The notes beneath the pieces were generated by a model. It was given only the letters and a program-made list of their open reading frames with translations. It had not been told where the DNA came from and searched no databases. Positions 7,264-15,855 of a DNA stretch of 25,523 nucleotides are shown here, in pieces (positions within the stretch are counted from its first letter, which is position 1; each line of letters opens with the position of its first letter). The position numbers and the translations under genes are program-made. This DNA comes from Lachnospiraceae bacterium (lineage in GTDB: Bacteria > Bacillota > Clostridia > Lachnospirales > Lachnospiraceae), in assembly GCA_009774215.1 (NCBI GenBank), contig VSNH01000038.1:1-25523 (forward strand). The letters are read 5' to 3'.

Positions 7264-9684
7264 TTAACTTCTCAATTCTATCCCCATGCCTTTCAAACCG
7301 TTGAGAATTTTCTTCATGGCGCTGGTCACATCCGCCTCCTCAAGCGTCCTGTCTTTGGCACGGAAGGTAATGGAGTAAGCCATGGACTTGAAGCCCTCTT
7401 TAATCTGATCGCCCTCATAAATATCAAAGAGCTGGTAATCTTCCAGAATCTTTCCGCCGCGCTGGGCAATGACAGCCTCGATCTGACCCGCCATCACGGT
7501 CTTCGGCACCACCATGCTGATATCGCGCAGAACTGCCGGGTACTTCGCGATCCCCTCATACTTGCGGTCAAAGGTAGCATAAGGCAGAATCGACGGAATG
7601 TCAAGCGCCGCCACATAAGCCCTTGTCTTCAAATCATAGTTGTCGCAAACCTCCGGGTGCACTTCGCCGAGATACCCCACAAGCGTCCCCTCGTATTCGA
7701 TATTCGCCTGTCTGCCCGGATGCAGATAGTTTCTGCCCGCCTGCGGGTCATAGACCGCCTTTTTATGCATGCCGACACTCTCAAAGAACTCTTCCACCAC
7801 GCCCTTCATGTCGAAGAAATCACAATCCCCATACATGCCGAGGGTAAACTGCATCCGCTCCTCGGGCAGTTCCGTGAGCGGCAGAGCCTTGGGCAGATAA
7901 ATATTGCCGAGCTCGTAGAGCCGCACATCCTTGTTGCGCCTGTTGTAGTTTGTTGCAAGGCTGGTCAGCATCCCGTGCAAAGGAACCGTCCGCATAATCG
8001 AAAAATCTTCTCCCAAAGGATTTGCAATCGTGATCGCCTGCCTTGCCGGATCGTCCGCGGACAGCAATAATTTATCAAATACCTTCGGGCTTTCAAAGGA
8101 ATAGCACATTCCCTGTGAAAAGCCACAGTATTCCGCAATATCTCTAGCCTTCTGCTCAATGCGCAGTTTGAAAGGGAGTTTTCCCGTAGTCGCCTCGCCG
8201 TTTGGCAGCGTGGTCGGAATCTTATCGTAGCCGTAAAACCTTGCCACTTCCTCCGCGATATCGCACTGGCGAAGGATATCCTGGCGGAAAGTCGGCACCG
8301 TAAGCGTCCGCTTCTCGGCATCATATTCCACTTCAATCATCTTGAAAATATTAAGCATTTCCTGTTCGGAGACGTCTGTACCGAGAAGGCTGTTATAACG
8401 CTCCGGCTCAAAGGGAAGAACCACCTTCTCCTTCATCTCGCCGTGCACATCCACCATGCCGCCGACCACCTCGCCGCAGCCAAGCTCCTCAATGAGCTGG
8501 CAGGCACGGTTGATCGCCGCCTCCGCATTGTAAGGATCAAGCCCCTTTTCAAACTTGCCCGACGCGTCCGTGCGCAGTCCGACGCGCTTTGCAGACTTGC
8601 GGATGTTCGCGCCGTTGAAAGTCGCCGCCTCAAAGAGCACGGTTTTCACGCTGTCCGTAATCATGGAATTTTCGCCGCCCATAATTCCGGCGATACCTAC
8701 TTCTTTCTCCGCGTCGCAGATCATCAGCACGTCCGAATCCAGATTCCTGTCCTGTCCGTCCAGCGTGCGGAAAACGTCGCCGTCCTTCGCCCTGCGGACG
8801 ATAATCTTATGCCCCGCGATGGTGTCCAGGTCAAAGGCGTGCATGGGCTGGCCGTACTCCTCCATCACATAGTTGGTAATGTCCACCAGATTGTTGATGG
8901 GGCGGATACCGCTTGCCGCAAGGCGTCTCTGCATCCACTTCGGCGAGGGCGCGATCTTAATGTTTTTGCACACTCTCGCGCAGTATCTCGGGCAGAGCTC
9001 CTGATCCTGCACCTCCACGGATACATAGTCCTCCACCTTCTCGTCGTTTCCCTTTGCTGTCACTGCCGGCAGCACAAAAGGCTTTCTGAACGTAGCCGCC
9101 GCCTCTCTGGCAATGCCAATCACACTATAACAGTCTACACGGTTTGAGGTCACTTCATACTCAAACACTGTATCCCTAAGTCCCAGTTCTTCCACCGCGT
9201 CCGCGCCAACCTGTACATCATCCCCGAAAATATAGATGCCCATTTCCGGCGCCTCCGGGTAAAAATTCCTGTCGGAGCCAAGCTCCTCGATGGAGCACAT
9301 CATGCCGTTTGAGGGTACGCCGCGCAGCTTTCCCGCCTTAATCGAGATACCGTCCTCCGGCAACGGCCCGCCGTCGTGCCCTCCGGCAACCTTGCCGCCG
9401 TCCAACACCACAGGAACCTTGTCACCCTCCTTCACGTTAGGCGCGCCGGTGACGATCTGAATTTCCTCGCCGCCGATATCCACCTGACAAACGATCAGCT
9501 TATCCGCGTCGGGATGCTTCTCGATCTTCTTGATCTGTCCCACCACGATCTTTTCCAGATTTTTGTCCAGTCTGGCGTAGCCCTCCACCTTCGTCCCGGA
9601 GAGGGTCATCGCGTCCATATACTCCTGATCCGTGCACGTAAGTTCCGGCACATATGCTTTAATCCATGACAATGCTGTATTCAT
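7264..9684 (-). CDS. pheT: Phenylalanyl-tRNA synthetase beta subunit
   Basis: The 806-residue length is normal for bacterial PheT. In order: the N-terminal EMAP/OB-like tRNA-binding domain (IVVGQIKKIEKHPDADKL, VTGAPNVKEGDKVPV, GVPSNGMMCS), the B3/B4 editing core (VDITNYVMEEYGQPMHAFD, RTLDGQ, GIMGGENS), the B5 domain (about 400-480), the catalytic-like domain with YGYDKIPTTLP, and the C-terminal FDX-ACB anticodon-binding domain (KYPAVLRDISMVV). It pairs with PheS as an alpha2beta2 enzyme that charges tRNA-Phe. GGGAAAGG precedes the ATG. It is separated from pheS by a tautomerase gene and a low-GC gap of about 170 bases, instead of following pheS directly. Confidence 0.98.
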   Translation of the reverse strand: MNTALSWIKAYVPELTCTDQEYMDAMTLSGTKVEGYARLDKNLEKIVVGQIKKIEKHPDADKLIVCQVDIGGEEIQIVTGAPNVKEGDKVPVVLDGGKVAGGHDGGPLPEDGISIKAGKLRGVPSNGMMCSIEELGSDRNFYPEAPEMGIYIFGDDVQVGADAVEELGLRDTVFEYEVTSNRVDCYSVIGIAREAAATFRKPFVLPAVTAKGNDEKVEDYVSVEVQDQELCPRYCARVCKNIKIAPSPKWMQRRLAASGIRPINNLVDITNYVMEEYGQPMHAFDLDTIAGHKIIVRRAKDGDVFRTLDGQDRNLDSDVLMICDAEKEVGIAGIMGGENSMITDSVKTVLFEAATFNGANIRKSAKRVGLRTDASGKFEKGLDPYNAEAAINRACQLIEELGCGEVVGGMVDVHGEMKEKVVLPFEPERYNSLLGTDVSEQEMLNIFKMIEVEYDAEKRTLTVPTFRQDILRQCDIAEEVARFYGYDKIPTTLPNGEATTGKLPFKLRIEQKARDIAEYCGFSQGMCYSFESPKVFDKLLLSADDPARQAITIANPLGEDFSIMRTVPLHGMLTSLATNYNRRNKDVRLYELGNIYLPKALPLTELPEERMQFTLGMYGDCDFFDMKGVVEEFFESVGMHKKAVYDPQAGRNYLHPGRQANIEYEGTLVGYLGEVHPEVCDNYDLKTRAYVAALDIPSILPYATFDRKYEGIAKYPAVLRDISMVVPKTVMAGQIEAVIAQRGGKILEDYQLFDIYEGDQIKEGFKSMAYSITFRAKDRTLEEADVTSAMKKILNGLKGMGIELRS

Positions 9685-9856
9685 GCTGTAAACCTTTCCC
9701 TTTCTTTTCTAAAAGTCTATGCTGATTGCGAAACTCTTCACAGCGTTATAAACTGGGTATATTTTGAAGAATTTTGATAACCATGCAAGCAATTCACAAT
9801 CGTGTAATTTTACAAAACCACTTATTTCAAAATATGATAAACACTCGGAATAATAT
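9685..9856. other. Low-GC spacer inside the pheST operon
   Basis: This stretch of about 170 bases is clearly more AT-rich than its neighbours. On the minus strand it holds about 48 open codons ending at 9709, without a start of their own (the frame includes FVKLHDCELLAWL). I cannot assign a function. It may be a relic of an inserted sequence. I see no terminator or convincing promoter. Confidence 0.4.
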
Positions 9857-10087
9857 TTAATCGTATGTGTATCCCGGTTTTTTATATAGCAAATCCTGAT
9901 CGGCAGCCATATCTTTATCCCAGACCTTCTCTTTCCAGTCCTCCTGCGCAACATCTTCAATCGCGACAGAGACACTGGAAATATCACATCCAAGTATTTC
10001 AGAAATGTCTTCCGCAATTCTTTCTGCACATCTTCTTTTCTGCTCCTCTGTCCTGCCGGAAAAACATTTGATTTTTACATGTGGCAT
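9857..10087 (-). CDS. 4-oxalocrotonate tautomerase-family protein
   Basis: This is a complete 76-residue 4-OT-like monomer. It begins MPHVKIKCF, so removal of the initiator methionine exposes Pro1, the catalytic base of the superfamily. The middle (SVSVAIEDV) and the C-terminus (WDKDMAADQDLLYKKPGYTYD) resemble the E. coli PptA (YdcE) branch more than classical 4-OT. These proteins act as small oligomers on enol/keto substrates; the physiological substrate here is unknown. AAAGGAAAT provides the ribosome binding site. The gene sits between pheS (stop 90 bases upstream) and pheT, which is unusual, and it should be read from the T-box-controlled transcript. Confidence 0.88.
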   Translation of the reverse strand: MPHVKIKCFSGRTEEQKRRCAERIAEDISEILGCDISSVSVAIEDVAQEDWKEKVWDKDMAADQDLLYKKPGYTYD

Positions 10088-10176
10088 ATTTATTTCCTTT
10101 CACAATTACTTCCCTGTCAAAACAGTTTAAGGAAATGTCGCACATCAAACATATCCATTATGTCAGCCTTTATCCA

Positions 10177-11196
10177 TTAAAACTGCTTCAGGAAACGGAT
10201 ATCGTTTTCATACAACAGTCTCATATCATCAATTTCATATTTCAGCAATGCGATACGCTCCAGTCCCACGCCGAAAGCAAATCCCGTGTATTCCTCCGGG
10301 TCGATGCCGCTCATCTCCAGCACATGGGGGTGCACCATGCCGCAGCCGAGAATTTCAATCCAGCCCTCGCCCTTGCAGAAACGACAGCCCTTGCCGCCGC
10401 ACTTAAAGCAGGATACGTCCATCTCCGCGCTGGGCTCTGTGAACGGGAAATGATGCGGTCTGAATTTCACCCTTGTGTTCTCACCGAACAGCTCCCTCGC
10501 AAATTCGGCAAGCGTCCCCTTCAAGTCCGCAAAGGTGATATGCTTATCGATCACCAGCCCTTCGATCTGATGGAAGGACGGGGAATGGGTCGCGTCCACC
10601 TCGTCCGCACGGAATACCCTTCCCGGCGCGATCATGCGGATGGGAAGCTTTCCTTTCTCCATCTCATGCACCTGCGTGGAGGACGTCTGCGTCCGCAGCA
10701 GGATATCCCCGGTAATATAAAAGGTGTCCTGCTCATCCTTTGCAGGATGATCCGCAGGAATATTGAGCGCCTCAAAGTTATAATAATCTTTTTCCACATC
10801 GGGGCCTTCCACTACCTCATAGCCCATACCGATGAAGATTCTCTCCACCTCTTCCAATGCGATGGTATTGGGATGGCGGTGCCCCATCTTATTCTTTTTG
10901 GAAGGCAGGGTCACGTCGATGACCTCCGTCTTTAACTTCGCTTCCCTGACGGCTCTCTCCATCTTTTTGACTGAAAGCTCAAGCACCTTCTCAATCTCCG
11001 CTCTCGTCTCATTGACAAGCTGTCCCACCTTCGGGCGATCCTCCGGCGCAACATCCTTCATGCTCTTTAACACCGCCGTCAGCTCACCTTTTTTTCCAAG
11101 GTAATTGACTTTCACTTCGTTCAGTTTTTCCAAGGCATCGCTTGCCTCGATCTGGCGCAATGCCTCGGCTTTAATCTGTTCCAATTTTTCTTTCAT
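10177..11196 (-). CDS. pheS: Phenylalanyl-tRNA synthetase alpha subunit
   Basis: The 339-residue protein is a typical bacterial PheS. An N-terminal coiled-coil (about 1-85, with NYLGKKGELTAVLK) contacts tRNA. The class II catalytic core follows, with MGHRHPNTI, GYEVVEGPDVE, motif 2 (FRADEVDATHSPSFHQIEG) and motif 3 (GFAFGVGLERIALLKY). The zinc-binding-like CFKCGGKGCRFCKGEGW insert lies in the catalytic domain. It forms the alpha2beta2 enzyme with PheT. AAGGAG precedes the start. The first gene of the transcript is a GNAT acetyltransferase 102 bases upstream. A weak internal promoter (CTGAAA, 18 bases, TATAAT at 11278-11273) could give extra pheS expression independent of the T-box. Confidence 0.98.
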   Translation of the reverse strand: MKEKLEQIKAEALRQIEASDALEKLNEVKVNYLGKKGELTAVLKSMKDVAPEDRPKVGQLVNETRAEIEKVLELSVKKMERAVREAKLKTEVIDVTLPSKKNKMGHRHPNTIALEEVERIFIGMGYEVVEGPDVEKDYYNFEALNIPADHPAKDEQDTFYITGDILLRTQTSSTQVHEMEKGKLPIRMIAPGRVFRADEVDATHSPSFHQIEGLVIDKHITFADLKGTLAEFARELFGENTRVKFRPHHFPFTEPSAEMDVSCFKCGGKGCRFCKGEGWIEILGCGMVHPHVLEMSGIDPEEYTGFAFGVGLERIALLKYEIDDMRLLYENDIRFLKQF

Positions 11197-11298
11197 ACCT
11201 CTTTCTCCTTTTTTGTGGATTTCTTATATTTGAATACAAAGATCATTTCTTCACTGTGATTGCCTTGCAAACATTATATAAGCAAACTGTAAGTTCTT

Positions 11299-11760
11299 TC
11301 AGAGCGAATCCTCCATCGTTTTCATCATTTCACAAAAACCATTTTTCTCATAAAACCTGATTCCATCCGCATTTTGCGGAAAAACCTGCATTCTGATAAA
11401 ATCTGCGCCTTTTCTTTTCCCATATTCCCTACTTGCTTCAAGCAGAAGCGTTCCCACGCCTTTTCCCCTCTCCGCCTCTAAGACATCTAAATCCTGAATG
11501 TAAACCGCAGTTTGCGGTTTCAGACACGCGATCTCTTTCTGCTGCAATATCATAACATGCGAAAATCCGATCACCCTTCCGTCCACATCCGCCACAAGAA
11601 TCTCCTGCTCCTCGTTCTCAAATATGAACCGAAAAAAGTCATCACTCCGAACCCCCATTGTAAAATGCTCCGGCTGATACCTTACGGCATCTGTCTCCAA
11701 CTCTGCATATAAATGTCTCAGTTGTTTCACATCCTCCATGTTTGCCGTTCTGATCTGCAT
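11299..11760 (-). CDS. GNAT-family N-acetyltransferase
   Basis: This is a compact 153-residue GNAT domain. Seen: the N-terminal MQIRTANMEDVKQLRHLYAEL, the beta4 segment YIQDLDVLEAERGKGVGTLLLE with the R/Q-x-x-G-x-G/A acetyl-CoA pyrophosphate-binding loop (RGKGVG), and the C-terminal FYEKNGFCEMMKTME. It transfers acetyl from acetyl-CoA to an amine or protein N-terminus; the substrate is not predictable. It lies directly after a T-box leader, with its ATG about 35 bases from the terminator U-run, so it is the first gene of the leader-controlled pheS/pheT transcript. Confidence 0.88.
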   Translation of the reverse strand: MQIRTANMEDVKQLRHLYAELETDAVRYQPEHFTMGVRSDDFFRFIFENEEQEILVADVDGRVIGFSHVMILQQKEIACLKPQTAVYIQDLDVLEAERGKGVGTLLLEASREYGKRKGADFIRMQVFPQNADGIRFYEKNGFCEMMKTMEDSL

Positions 11761-11794
11761 ATCCTTACCCTTTTCTGACTCTGCTTATGCGCAC

Positions 11795-12138
11795 AAAAAA
11801 CGCCCCACGTGCAACGCACATGGGACGAATAAACTCCGCGGTACCACCCAGTTTCCCGTTTTCGGTTTCTGCCTTTTACACAGACCGACAAACGAACGCT
11901 TCCTTTGGCGTAACGTGCCTGTACGTTCCGAACTAATACGACCAACCCGCAAAAACAGTCAATCGGTTCATACGGAAAGCTCCGGTGGGAAATTTCGGAT
12001 CATTTCTGTACCGAAGGGAACTTACAGCCGATGATTCCCTCTCTCTGGCGGAAAAAATTTCCTACTGACACCTTCTCAGCTTTTGCAATGATTTTGTTTT
12101 TTCATTTTGCCCAGACAATTATGTCCGCAACAAATCTA
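11795..12138 (-). promoter_or_regulatory. T-box riboswitch leader, probably tRNA-Phe specific
   Basis: The minus strand carries the canonical T-box core GGGTGGTACCGCGG (11849-11836). It is followed by a strong terminator: a stem CGTCCCATGTGC/GCACGTGGGGCG (11827-11801), whose only irregular pairs are G.U on this strand, and then six Ts (11800-11795). Upstream is a Stem I-like region with AGAGAG (about 12040). A UUC triplet at about 11991-11989 could be the specifier codon, which would mean phenylalanine and agrees with pheS and pheT downstream. Uncharged tRNA-Phe would stabilise the antiterminator and permit transcription. The specifier assignment is by inspection and less certain than the T-box itself. 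Confidence 0.93.
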
Positions 12139-12144
12139 TCTGCT

Positions 12145-12173
12145 ATTTTAGTGGCTTTCCTTTGACTTGTCAA
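12145..12173 (-). promoter_or_regulatory. Promoter of the T-box/pheST operon
   Basis: A perfect TTGACA (12173-12168), 17 bases, and TAAAAT (12150-12145) on the minus strand, overlapping the last codons of the YihY gene. Transcription would start near 12138, giving a leader of about 375 bases before the GNAT gene. Confidence 0.8.
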
Positions 12174-13008
12174 GCCACCCGAAGAGAAATTTATAAACCG
12201 GTCCGAAATACCTGTTGATATGGGCCCCGATCATCAAGATATACATCAGCATGTAAAACCAGAGCATCAAAATGACCACCGTAGTCAAACTCCCGTAAGT
12301 GCCGAAATCATTGTAGTGATCCACATATATGGAAAAGGCAAAGGAGGCGATACTCCACAAAACCGCCGCAAAAGCCGCCCCCGGGATCTGCGCCTTAAAA
12401 CGAAGCTTGCAGCTCGGTACAAAGGCATAGATCATGGCAAAAATCAAAGTCAGAACCGCCCACGAAACGAGAAAGCGAAAACGCATAATCACATGCACCA
12501 CCAGATGAAGCGGTGGGATATCCCTGAGAAGAATATCCACAATCACATTGCCGAATACCATCACGAAAAGCGCCACCAGCGTAGCCGCCAGAATGATCAC
12601 CGTATAAAAGCAGGCGATGGCGCGCAGCACAAAATAATTACGCTTCTCCTCCACATCGTTGACCGCGTTCAGCCCGTGGATCAGCGCCAGCATTGCCTTT
12701 GCCGCCGACCAGATCGTTACCAGCGCAAACACCGTAATCGTCCCCGCCGATCTGGCATAGACATCCGACACGATACGTATCACCATGCCGTCCACCGCAT
12801 CCGGCGTAAACTGTGTGATGGCATTGATTAAATCTACCTCCGTCAGCCTCGTGTACGGCAAAATCGCGCACAGCGCCATCAGAAGCGGAATCATGGACAG
12901 AAAGAGGAAAAACGCCGTGCTTGCCGCGAAGGCGCTGATATTCTTTTTCGTCATCTGCCAGTTAAAGTCCCGCAGGATTAAAAAAAGTCTGTAAATCGTT
13001 CTCATCAT
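12148..13008 (-). CDS. YihY/virulence factor BrkB-family membrane protein
   Basis: The 286-residue integral membrane protein has about six hydrophobic segments and the family marks: ISAFAASTAFFLFLSMIPLL near the N-terminus, a TRLTEVDLI loop, ITVFALVTIWSAAKAMLALIHGLN in the middle, PGAAFAAVLWSIASFAFSIYV, and YGSLTTVVILMLWFYM near the end. The family was once called RNase BN by mistake; its true role (transport or envelope function) is unsettled. GGGGAG sits very near two consecutive ATGs, so the second (13005) may be the actual start. The gene ends inside the promoter of the T-box operon. Confidence 0.9.
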   Translation of the reverse strand: MMRTIYRLFLILRDFNWQMTKKNISAFAASTAFFLFLSMIPLLMALCAILPYTRLTEVDLINAITQFTPDAVDGMVIRIVSDVYARSAGTITVFALVTIWSAAKAMLALIHGLNAVNDVEEKRNYFVLRAIACFYTVIILAATLVALFVMVFGNVIVDILLRDIPPLHLVVHVIMRFRFLVSWAVLTLIFAMIYAFVPSCKLRFKAQIPGAAFAAVLWSIASFAFSIYVDHYNDFGTYGSLTTVVILMLWFYMLMYILMIGAHINRYFGPVYKFLFGWLDKSKESH

Positions 13009-13086
13009 ACTCCCCGGTTGCTTTCTGTCATGTTCTGTGTATTCCGCTTAAAGCTGTAACTAAGCTGAAATAGAACTATCCCCGTT

Positions 13087-15513
13087 CTACTGCTCTCTCA
13101 GTTCTTCGGCGTCCGTCACCTCACAGCCGGGATAAAACATCGAGAGGATCTGCCCATAGTCAGCCCCCTGCACTCCCATCGCCTTCGCCCCGTTCTGGGA
13201 CATGCCGACTCCGTGTCCGTAGCCGCCGCCAGTCAACGTATATCCTACCACATTTTCCCCGTCTTTTCCAGTCCCGCCGACGGTATCCAGCACAAAAAAG
13301 CCGCTGGGAAGAAGTGTTTTCGGCACGGTTTCACTCCCGTCCTGTTTCCTGACAGTGCTATTTGCGTCGCACAGGACATAGCGGATATTGTATTCGGAAA
13401 GCACTTTATACGTCGCTTTTTCCGTCTCAATGTTCAACTCCTGCGCAATCCCGCCAGCGCCCCTTTTTGCGATCTCTATCCTCCTTATTTTCCCCGGTTT
13501 CCCAATCGGCTCCGACACATAATAATCCCCTTCCGCCTTCGTCAGTACAAAAGCCGGCGCGCTTGCATACCGTTCCTTCAAACGGGCAAACAGACCTTTT
13601 TCATCCAACTCTTCCACATGGTAACTCCACCGATACCAAGGTTCATCCTTCTCAAAGTCCGTATCGTGTACCGCGGTAATAAACTGTCGGAAAGCCTCCT
13701 CGTCCCGTAAATCTTCCGCGTCAAAGTTCTCAACCGCGCCAGATGCCGCTGCCAGTGCCCACTCGTCATTCGACTGCTGATTTCCTACCCGCCCGGAGTC
13801 TTCCGTGTCAAATCCATCCTCCGCTTCCATCTCTTCATCTGCCTGTTCTGCCCTCTTCGCTCCAGACTCTGCTCCCGCCGCGCCGCTCACGCGCACGCCC
13901 CGCAGATAAGGCACTTCCTCCCCGTTCCCTCCCTGCCAGCTCACCACGTCCGTCCCTGTCCCGCAGGATGTAGAATAATAATAATTACCCGCAGCCTCCC
14001 CCTCATAAGTGAGCAGCACCCCGTCCGTCTCCTTCACCGCCGTGGTGGAAGCCGCATGTTCCTCGATATTGTGATAAACCTGGTACGCCGTGGTATCGTC
14101 CACATGGGCGCCAAGCTCTGGGATGCCCGCCCGCAGAATATAGCGGTACGCATAGGTTCTGGCGCACACCGCCTGCGCTTTGAGCGCTTCCTGCGGATAG
14201 GACGACGGCATCTCACTGGGCACCACCGCATAGAGATATTCCTCCAAAGGCAGCTCATTAATCAGTACAATTCCCTGCTCCATCCGCAGACATTCGATCG
14301 TTCCCCGATAAGCATGATCCGCTCTGCCGCTCCCCTCCATTTCCAACGTAACCTTGTCCGTTAGATTCGTGCTCCTATAGGTTCTGCGCTCCCCCACAGT
14401 CATCTGATCCTTCCGAAGCTTTATTTCTTCACCGTCCACCGTGATTCCCAAGTTTTCATGGAAATTGCTGCCCGCCGCCGTATTTTTTAAAAGCACCCGG
14501 ATCTGATCCGCCCCTGCCTCCTCCGAGACCAGACAGGCATACACCTTCCCCCTGTCAACAACAAAATCCGTATCCGCACAGCCTACGCGCAATTCCGCCT
14601 GTTCCAGCGTTTTCAGACTCCCATACAGCCTATAGATCTCCATCTCCTCCGCAATCTGATAAACCCCGTAATCCTCAATCTCCAATTCCTGTTCGGAGGC
14701 GCGAAGAAGTTTTCCGTGAATTTTTTCCCTGCGCTCCTTTGCCTCCACAATCCGTCCGTTCCGGAAAGTCAGATCCGCAATCTGCTCCCGTTCTGGCTGA
14801 TCTTTTCGGGCCTCCTCGGAAAGCGCCGCCCGGAATGCGGTCTGATGATAAAAACAATCCAACGTGCCGTCTGTGTTTTCCATCACCCACACACTCCCCA
14901 GATAATGGTCTTCCGGCAGCACCTCCACTATGGTCAGCAGCGTATTTCCTTTCACATAAACCTTTAGCTCCTGCAGCTCACTCTCCGCAAAAGCGGTTGA
15001 GGCATACGGACACGCACCCTGCATGGCGCCGCTTTCCGTGTAGGCTTCCGCCTTCTCCCGATCCGTTTTCAGCACAAATACCGTTGTCTCCCAAATCGAA
15101 GCTTCCGTATCAAGATAGGCCAGAAAAATACGAAACGCCTCGTACCAATCTTCCTTTAAAAGTGCCTGCTCCGGCATATAACGTTCCCCGTAATCGGGAA
15201 GTTCCCACGCCCCCGCCGCCAGACTTTCGCACAACGCCTGATACTGTCCGTATGTAAAATATACAGGCTCTTCTTTCTCTTCCGCGTCCTGCACGCCCTG
15301 CGTCTGCCCCTCCGCGCCGGAATCTTCTATCGAAAAGGAAATCCCCAGCGCATCTAAGAGAATCGCCACGTCCTCCGTGGTAATCCGTTCTCCCTCCGGC
15401 TGAGTGGGCGTCTTCTCCATTGCCTGTCTTCTCCCCAGAAAAAGACAGACGATAAATAAGAGCCCGAAAAAAATAAGAGCCAGCTTTGCAAGCTGTTTCC
15501 CGTCAAACTTCAT
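13087..15513 (-). CDS. SpoIID/LytB-domain protein (membrane-anchored, long form)
   Basis: The 808-residue protein starts with a basic tip and one transmembrane helix (about 9-27). An extracytoplasmic region of about 350 residues without a family I can name follows. The SpoIID/LytB domain starts near 400: YRGTIECLR, LPLEEYLYAVVPSEMPSSYP with the likely catalytic E434, LKAQAVCARTYAY, YYYSTSCGTG, and, after an acidic low-complexity insert (about 560-600), the C-terminal GGGYGHGVGMSQNGAKAMG. SpoIID is a lytic transglycosylase that cleaves glycan strands stripped of stem peptides during engulfment. This protein is more than twice the length of classical SpoIID, so it could act in vegetative wall turnover instead. 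GGAAAGG precedes the ATG. A terminator lies upstream at 15589-15636. Confidence 0.9.
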   Translation of the reverse strand: MKFDGKQLAKLALIFFGLLFIVCLFLGRRQAMEKTPTQPEGERITTEDVAILLDALGISFSIEDSGAEGQTQGVQDAEEKEEPVYFTYGQYQALCESLAAGAWELPDYGERYMPEQALLKEDWYEAFRIFLAYLDTEASIWETTVFVLKTDREKAEAYTESGAMQGACPYASTAFAESELQELKVYVKGNTLLTIVEVLPEDHYLGSVWVMENTDGTLDCFYHQTAFRAALSEEARKDQPEREQIADLTFRNGRIVEAKERREKIHGKLLRASEQELEIEDYGVYQIAEEMEIYRLYGSLKTLEQAELRVGCADTDFVVDRGKVYACLVSEEAGADQIRVLLKNTAAGSNFHENLGITVDGEEIKLRKDQMTVGERRTYRSTNLTDKVTLEMEGSGRADHAYRGTIECLRMEQGIVLINELPLEEYLYAVVPSEMPSSYPQEALKAQAVCARTYAYRYILRAGIPELGAHVDDTTAYQVYHNIEEHAASTTAVKETDGVLLTYEGEAAGNYYYSTSCGTGTDVVSWQGGNGEEVPYLRGVRVSGAAGAESGAKRAEQADEEMEAEDGFDTEDSGRVGNQQSNDEWALAAASGAVENFDAEDLRDEEAFRQFITAVHDTDFEKDEPWYRWSYHVEELDEKGLFARLKERYASAPAFVLTKAEGDYYVSEPIGKPGKIRRIEIAKRGAGGIAQELNIETEKATYKVLSEYNIRYVLCDANSTVRKQDGSETVPKTLLPSGFFVLDTVGGTGKDGENVVGYTLTGGGYGHGVGMSQNGAKAMGVQGADYGQILSMFYPGCEVTDAEELREQ

Positions 15514-15588
15514 GTCTGCGCCCTTTCCATGTCCTCCTCTATTTCTATGCGCAGAGAGCCAGAAATAGTATCCGAGTATAGAGAAAAA

Positions 15589-15636
15589 GCTTCACGGTCA
15601 AATCCCTTCTATTTTCCCGTGAAGCCTTCTTTTTTT
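15589..15636. terminator. Bidirectional intrinsic terminator
   Basis: A perfect nine-base stem GCTTCACGG/CCGTGAAGC (15589-15597 with 15617-15625) has seven Ts on the plus strand (15630-15636) and five Ts on the minus strand (15588-15584). Its likely job is to end the minus-strand ddh transcript before the SpoIID gene. Confidence 0.75.
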
Positions 15637-15653
15637 GTATGCTGTATCATTAC

Positions 15654-15803
15654 TTAGAACTTCCCCCGAACGGCCGCGCAGGTATTTCCCGACGAGGAAG
15701 TATTCCTGTCCGACATTTTCGTGGAACCGTAAACGGGAACGTTTTTAAATTCGATGCTGTCGCTCCATGTCCTGACTTTCGTTGCCTTATAACGGATATT
15801 CAC
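15654..15803 (-). CDS. Small hypothetical ORF, 49 residues, GTG start
   Basis: A reading frame opens with GTG at 15803-15801. GGGAAGG is seven bases upstream, a well-placed ribosome binding site, and the frame ends with TAA at 15656-15654. The product is basic and polar (VRTWSDSIEFKNV, VYGSTKMSDRN, a single cysteine near the end), without a signal peptide or membrane segment. It lies 52 bases after ddh and just before the terminator at 15589-15636, so it would share the ddh transcript. I do not recognise it. It could be a real small protein or the tail of a lost larger gene; a stop codon closes the frame eight codons before the GTG. Confidence 0.4.
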   Translation of the reverse strand: MNIRYKATKVRTWSDSIEFKNVPVYGSTKMSDRNTSSSGNTCAAVRGKF

Positions 15804-15855
15804 TTGCGAACCTTCCCTACCGCTTTAAGTCAACTGTATTTTCTCAAGATACCTT

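Noticed and set aside
9709..10029. 106-residue frame overlapping the tautomerase gene
   Set aside because: It runs antagonistically through a well-supported 4-OT gene in another frame and has no family pattern; only its AT-rich tail is noted as a spacer.
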